From Actinomycetes bacterium (GTDB taxonomy: Bacteria > Actinomycetota > Acidimicrobiia > Acidimicrobiales > Ilumatobacteraceae): 64,000 nucleotides of DNA. Both the position numbers and the translations under genes were made by a program. The DNA is taken from positions 1 to 64,000 of the forward strand of contig JANYKS010000007.1 of assembly GCA_025358125.1 (NCBI GenBank), written 5' to 3'. A model generated the notes under the pieces. The model saw nothing but the letters and a program-made list of their open reading frames with translations, was not told the origin of the DNA and did no database searches. Below are positions 60,577-64,000 of this stretch, in pieces (the stretch's first letter is position 1; each line of letters begins with the position of its first letter).

Positions 60577-61542
60577 GTGACGGCCGCCCCCTCCACCCAG
60601 GTTCCGACGTTTGCCTCGCTGTTCGAGGCAATCACCGACAATGTCGCGAGCGTCGTTCACGGCAAGCGGCACGAGATCGAGTTGGCCATCGTCTGCCTGC
60701 TGGCCGAAGGGCATCTGCTGATCGAGGACGTACCGGGCGTCGGTAAGACGAGCCTCGCCAAAGCGCTTGCAACGTCGCTCGAATGTACCTGGAAGAGGGT
60801 CCAGTTCACTCCCGACCTGCTGCCAACCGATCTCGTCGGCGTCAGCGTGTATCAGCGCTCGACGGAGACGTTCGACTTCCGGCCAGGCCCCCTGTTCGCG
60901 AACGTGGTACTGGCCGATGAGATCAACCGCGCATCGCCCAAGACCCAATCGGCGCTCCTCGAAGCGATGGAGGAGCGGCAGATCTCCGTCGAGGGCCGCA
61001 GCCATCCACTGAGCCCGCCGTTCATGGTGATCGCCACGCAGAACCCGGTCGAGCAGGAGGGCACGTATCGCCTGCCGGAAAGCCAGCTCGACCGGTTCCT
61101 GCTCCGTCTCTCGCTCGGGTACCCGGGTCGCGATGCCGAGTTGTCGATCCTCGACTCGCACGGCGCCAACGAGACCCTCGCTCAGCTCCGCCCGGTGGTT
61201 ACCTCGGCCGAAGTGCTGGCGATGATCGACGCCGTTCGCGGCGTGCATCTCGCCGATCCGCTGAAGAGCTACTTGGTCGACTTGGCCGAGGCAAGCCGCA
61301 AGCACGCCGGCATCACGTTGGGCATGTCGCCCCGGGCAACTCTGCAACTCGCACGGGCGACGCGTGCTCAGGCTGCGTCGTGCGGTCGTAAATATGCGAC
61401 GCCCGACGATGTCAAGGCAGTCATCTACGCGGCGCTGTGCCACCGGCTCGTCATCCGACCTGATGCTGCCGCGCGTGGCCTCACATCGCACCGAGCCGTC
61501 GCCGAGATCCTCGCTTCAGTGCCGATCAGCCCCGCGAGCTGA
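60577..61542 (+). CDS. MoxR-type AAA+ ATPase
   Basis: This 321-residue cytoplasmic chaperone-like ATPase has Walker A EDVPGVGKTS, Walker B VVLADEINRASPKTQSALLE, sensor PFMVIATQNPVEQEGTYRLP and arginine finger region SQLDRFLLR. MoxR proteins pair with DUF58 and transglutaminase-like membrane proteins, as here, to assemble or activate cell-envelope proteins. The GTG at 60577 is chosen; another GTG lies two codons earlier. The operon continues to the right edge. Confidence 0.92.
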   Translation: MTAAPSTQVPTFASLFEAITDNVASVVHGKRHEIELAIVCLLAEGHLLIEDVPGVGKTSLAKALATSLECTWKRVQFTPDLLPTDLVGVSVYQRSTETFDFRPGPLFANVVLADEINRASPKTQSALLEAMEERQISVEGRSHPLSPPFMVIATQNPVEQEGTYRLPESQLDRFLLRLSLGYPGRDAELSILDSHGANETLAQLRPVVTSAEVLAMIDAVRGVHLADPLKSYLVDLAEASRKHAGITLGMSPRATLQLARATRAQAASCGRKYATPDDVKAVIYAALCHRLVIRPDAAARGLTSHRAVAEILASVPISPAS

Positions 61543-61544
61543 CG

Positions 61545-62687
61545 ATGCTCACCCGTCATGGCTGGGGTGCAACGCTGCTCGCGATCACCACCACAGTCAT
61601 CGGCCGGTTGTTCGGCGTGCTCGAACTGTTCGTACTCGGCTCGGGCATCTTCGCACTCGTCGGCGCCAGCCTGATCTGGGTCCACTCACGCCGGATCTCG
61701 CTCCGTATCCACCGGCAGGTGGTGCCGGGCACGCTTCAGGTCGGTGAGGTCGCGAGGGTCGAGATGCGGATCAGCAACACCTCGCGGTCCAGCAGTTCGC
61801 CGCTGACACTCTGGGAGCCGGTCGGGGGCATCGGCGCAGCGACGCTGCGCCTTGCGCCGCTGCGTCCCGGTGAATCGACATCAGCGAACTATCGGCTTCC
61901 CGCAACGCGCCGGGGAACGGTGGTAATCGGCCCGCTGACGGCCGAGCGGCGCGACCCGTTCGGTCTGTGCAGCCAGCGGACGATGGTGGCCGGAACGCAC
62001 GAGGTCGTGATCCTGCCGGCTCATCTCGACATCAAGATTCCGATCAGCGGTGGCGGCTCGGGTCCAATGGGCCAACACCTCAGGATGCGCGCCCTCGGCC
62101 GATCCGGTAGCGAGTTCCATTCGCTGCGCGAGTACGTCGACGGCGACGATCTCCGCCAGATCCATTGGCGCGCCTCGGCAAGGAGCGAAACGTTGAAGGT
62201 GCGCGAGGTCGAGCCCGACGGCCTGCGCCGCTGCACGGTTGCCCTCGACACGTCGGCGGAGGAGTACTCGCCGGACGGATTCGAGCGGGCCGTTTCGGCT
62301 GCTGCAAGCGCGGTGTTTGCCGCCACCCGTGCGGGACTGCGGCTGAGGATGTTGATCGGCTCCTCTTACGATCTGCGCAATACATCTGCTGCCGCGGCCG
62401 TGAATCGGCTCGCAGACTGCGCCGTTTCAGCGAGCGCTGCGATGCCGTTCACTGCCCCTGGCGGCGACGGCCTGGGTCTCGTCATCGTCGTTAGCGGCCG
62501 AGCGCACTCCCCCGCTGTTGCCGACGCCCGCCGCCATCTCTCACCGAACGACGTGCTCGTCGCCATCGCCTGCTCATCGATGTCAGCGGTCCCAGGCGTG
62601 TTCGTGATCGACGCGACCGACGAGGCCGAGTTCGCAGCATCGTGGTCGGCCCTGACCGGCACCCACGTGGAACGGGCGGCGACGTGA
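61545..62687 (+). CDS. DUF58-domain membrane protein
   Basis: This 380-residue protein has two N-terminal helices (residues about 8-48) followed by a DUF58 domain. The signature HSLREYVDGDDLRQIHWRAS lies at about residue 190, then a von Willebrand-like A region with VALDTSAEE. It belongs to the MoxR-DUF58-transglutaminase set and starts two bases after the MoxR stop. Partner binding through the VWA-like fold is inferred. The usual MIDAS D-x-S-x-S is only partly kept (DTSAEE). Confidence 0.9.
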   Translation: MLTRHGWGATLLAITTTVIGRLFGVLELFVLGSGIFALVGASLIWVHSRRISLRIHRQVVPGTLQVGEVARVEMRISNTSRSSSSPLTLWEPVGGIGAATLRLAPLRPGESTSANYRLPATRRGTVVIGPLTAERRDPFGLCSQRTMVAGTHEVVILPAHLDIKIPISGGGSGPMGQHLRMRALGRSGSEFHSLREYVDGDDLRQIHWRASARSETLKVREVEPDGLRRCTVALDTSAEEYSPDGFERAVSAAASAVFAATRAGLRLRMLIGSSYDLRNTSAAAAVNRLADCAVSASAAMPFTAPGGDGLGLVIVVSGRAHSPAVADARRHLSPNDVLVAIACSSMSAVPGVFVIDATDEAEFAASWSALTGTHVERAAT

Positions 62688-64000
62688 GCAACGACATCTC
62701 GGCAACGGCGAGGGCCGAACACGACCAGCAGCCGATCGTCGCGAGACCGAGCGGGTCGGTGCTCGCTACGATGCTGCTTGCGACGCTCAGCGTCGTGACT
62801 GCGATCGGTTTCGGGCGGGTCTTCTCGGGCTGGGAGTTCCTGGCGCCGATGCTCGTCGTCGTCATCGCGATCCACGGTGTGGCGCTCGCGTTGCGCCTGC
62901 TCGTCGTCCCCGGTTACATCGCGGTGCCGCTCGGCGTGGTCGTGCTGTTCGGGCTGATCGCCTGGAAGTACTATCCGACGACGCTGTCCGGACCGTTCCC
63001 TACTTCGAGAACGTGGGATTTCATCGCATCCGATCTGCAGCTGTCACGCGATCAATTCCCAACGGCTGTAGCGCCCGTTGCTGCGGTCGGCGGCTTCGTC
63101 GTCGCGGCCACCGCAGCGGCCGGCGTGGCCGCATTGCTCTCCGACGCGTTCGCGTTCAGGGCATACGGGCGAGCCGAGGCAACGGTGCCGACGGCCGTGA
63201 TCTTCGTCTTCGCATCGGCGCTGGGGGTCGACAACCACCGGATAGCGGACACAGTGGCATGGCTCCTCTGTGCGCTCGTGGTCATCGCGATCCTGCGCAT
63301 GTTGCACGCGCAAACCGAGTACGCCTGGATCGGCCAGCGCCGACGGGTACTCCTCAGCGTCTTGCCACTGGCAGTCGTGCTCGCCGGCTGCGCCGCGTTC
63401 AGCGGTGCCGTCATCGGGCCCCGGCTCCCCGGCGCCGGAGCCAAGGGTCTCGTCGACACCGGCACGAGCCACGACGTGACCCAGGTCCTGAGTCCACTCG
63501 TCGACATCCGCAGCCGGCTCGTCAACCTCACCAAGACCGAGCTGTTCACGGTCCAGTCGTCCGAGCCTCACTACTGGCGGGCGGCCGGGCTGCCCAAGTT
63601 CGACGGTACGACGTGGGGACTGCCCGATCAGGATCTCACGAGGGTGTCCGGCACGTTCGCGACTGCCCCGCTCGGGTCGCACGAGGTGACCCAGCGGATC
63701 CATATCACGACACTCGGCGGCAATCTCGTGCCGGCTGCGTACAGCCCCGTTGCGATCAACAGCACCAATGTCTATTGGGTCGACCACACCAGGACTCTCG
63801 TGGTCCCCGACGCCGGCATTGCGGCTGGTGCGACGTACGACATCGTCTCGGCCGTGCTCGACATCAATCCGGACATGCTCCGCGGCGCAAGGTCGCAATT
63901 CCCGCCCGACGCCGAATCGACGGCGCTGCCGACCGATTTCCCCGATTCGGTCAGCCAGACGGCTCGCGACGTCACCGCCGATGCCGCCACCGTGTACGAC
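62684..64000 (+). CDS. Transglutaminase-like membrane protein, C-terminus cut off
   Basis: The frame opens at a GTG overlapping the DUF58 stop (GTGA) and is still open at the right edge after 439 codons. The first 240 residues have about six hydrophobic helices (for example VLATMLLATLSVVTAIGF and YIAVPLGVVVLFGLIAW), as in the DUF3488 N-terminal part of TgpA. An exported domain follows with HYWRAAGLPKFDGTTWGLPD, the conserved approach to the transglutaminase core. The catalytic Cys-His-Asp domain lies beyond the window. Confidence 0.85.
   Translation, partial: MSNDISATARAEHDQQPIVARPSGSVLATMLLATLSVVTAIGFGRVFSGWEFLAPMLVVVIAIHGVALALRLLVVPGYIAVPLGVVVLFGLIAWKYYPTTLSGPFPTSRTWDFIASDLQLSRDQFPTAVAPVAAVGGFVVAATAAAGVAALLSDAFAFRAYGRAEATVPTAVIFVFASALGVDNHRIADTVAWLLCALVVIAILRMLHAQTEYAWIGQRRRVLLSVLPLAVVLAGCAAFSGAVIGPRLPGAGAKGLVDTGTSHDVTQVLSPLVDIRSRLVNLTKTELFTVQSSEPHYWRAAGLPKFDGTTWGLPDQDLTRVSGTFATAPLGSHEVTQRIHITTLGGNLVPAAYSPVAINSTNVYWVDHTRTLVVPDAGIAAGATYDIVSAVLDINPDMLRGARSQFPPDAESTALPTDFPDSVSQTARDVTADAATVYD

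Noticed and set aside
1-64000. CRISPR arrays, rRNA or tRNA genes, insertion sequences
   Set aside because: I looked for regularly spaced repeats, transposase-like frames and conserved RNA motifs and saw none.

Overview
The window is a high-GC actinobacterial chromosome segment, most likely from class Acidimicrobiia (Ilumatobacter-like). This placement is inferred from gene content. Mycothiol ligase MshC, an F420/NADPH oxidoreductase, the proteasome activator Bpa, phosphatidylinositol-phosphate synthase with a PIM acyltransferase, DivIVA/SepF and an ultrashort-Stem-I ileS T-box occur together, alongside several Acidimicrobiia-style secreted and lipoprotein genes. No rRNA, tRNA, CRISPR array or intact mobile element was seen.

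Layout. (1) 1-8.8 kb: accessory and envelope genes. These are two paralogous secreted proteins, a cupin, a decayed PIN-domain gene, two lipoproteins, a Crp/Fnr regulator divergent from a small membrane protein with a perfect dyad between them, a hydrolase-OsmC fusion and a MOSC protein. (2) 8.8-12.96 kb: a decaying accessory stretch holding a frameshifted SRPBCC gene, a fragment resembling a phage-type baseplate protein, one intact glycosyltransferase, a broken GNAT gene and a lipoprotein with a doubtful start codon. (3) 12.96-25.3 kb: lipid and translation genes, patA, pgsA-type PIP synthase, HIT hydrolase, thrS, plsC, mshC, npdG, fabI and a DUF255/YyaL protein. The thrS-HIT-pgsA-patA order matches mycobacteria, but pimA is missing and two plus-strand genes are inserted. 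(4) 25.4-32.8 kb: nitroreductase, dnaE, bpa, a phosphodiesterase-like protein and an Rrf2 regulator. (5) 32.8-56.6 kb, all minus strand: rluD-lspA-dksA-like, ileS with its T-box, divIVA-sepF-yggS-ftsZ, and the division/cell-wall cluster ftsQ-murB-murC-murG-ftsW-murD-mraY-murE-ftsI-ftsL-rsmH-mraZ. The cluster reads from an mraZ promoter at about 56.63 kb that carries TGGG boxes. murF is absent from its usual slot between murE and mraY. (6) 56.9-64 kb: lipoate-ligase-like protein, HNH nuclease, acyl-CoA dehydrogenase, ROK kinase, and the start of a MoxR-DUF58-transglutaminase operon that runs off the right edge.

Functional picture. The large minus-strand block makes lipid II (murB, C, D, E, G and mraY), moves and polymerises it at the septum (ftsW, ftsI), and builds the Z-ring and polar growth apparatus (ftsZ, sepF, ftsL, ftsQ, divIVA). 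Stop/start overlaps of one to four bases join most genes from ftsI to ftsQ, so translation is probably coupled. Control appears at three points: MraZ boxes at the head, a repeat-rich gap before ftsZ, and the isoleucine T-box before ileS.

The most notable signals are an ileS T-box with an atypical UGGC; a DksA-like protein with a histone-H1-like tail and no zinc cysteines; a hairpin that could hide the ribosome-binding site of a DUF2510/zinc-finger gene; a Crp/Fnr-type dyad; and the decayed genes in region 2. I did not find a wholly new multi-gene system. The candidates are regulatory and protein-architecture oddities.
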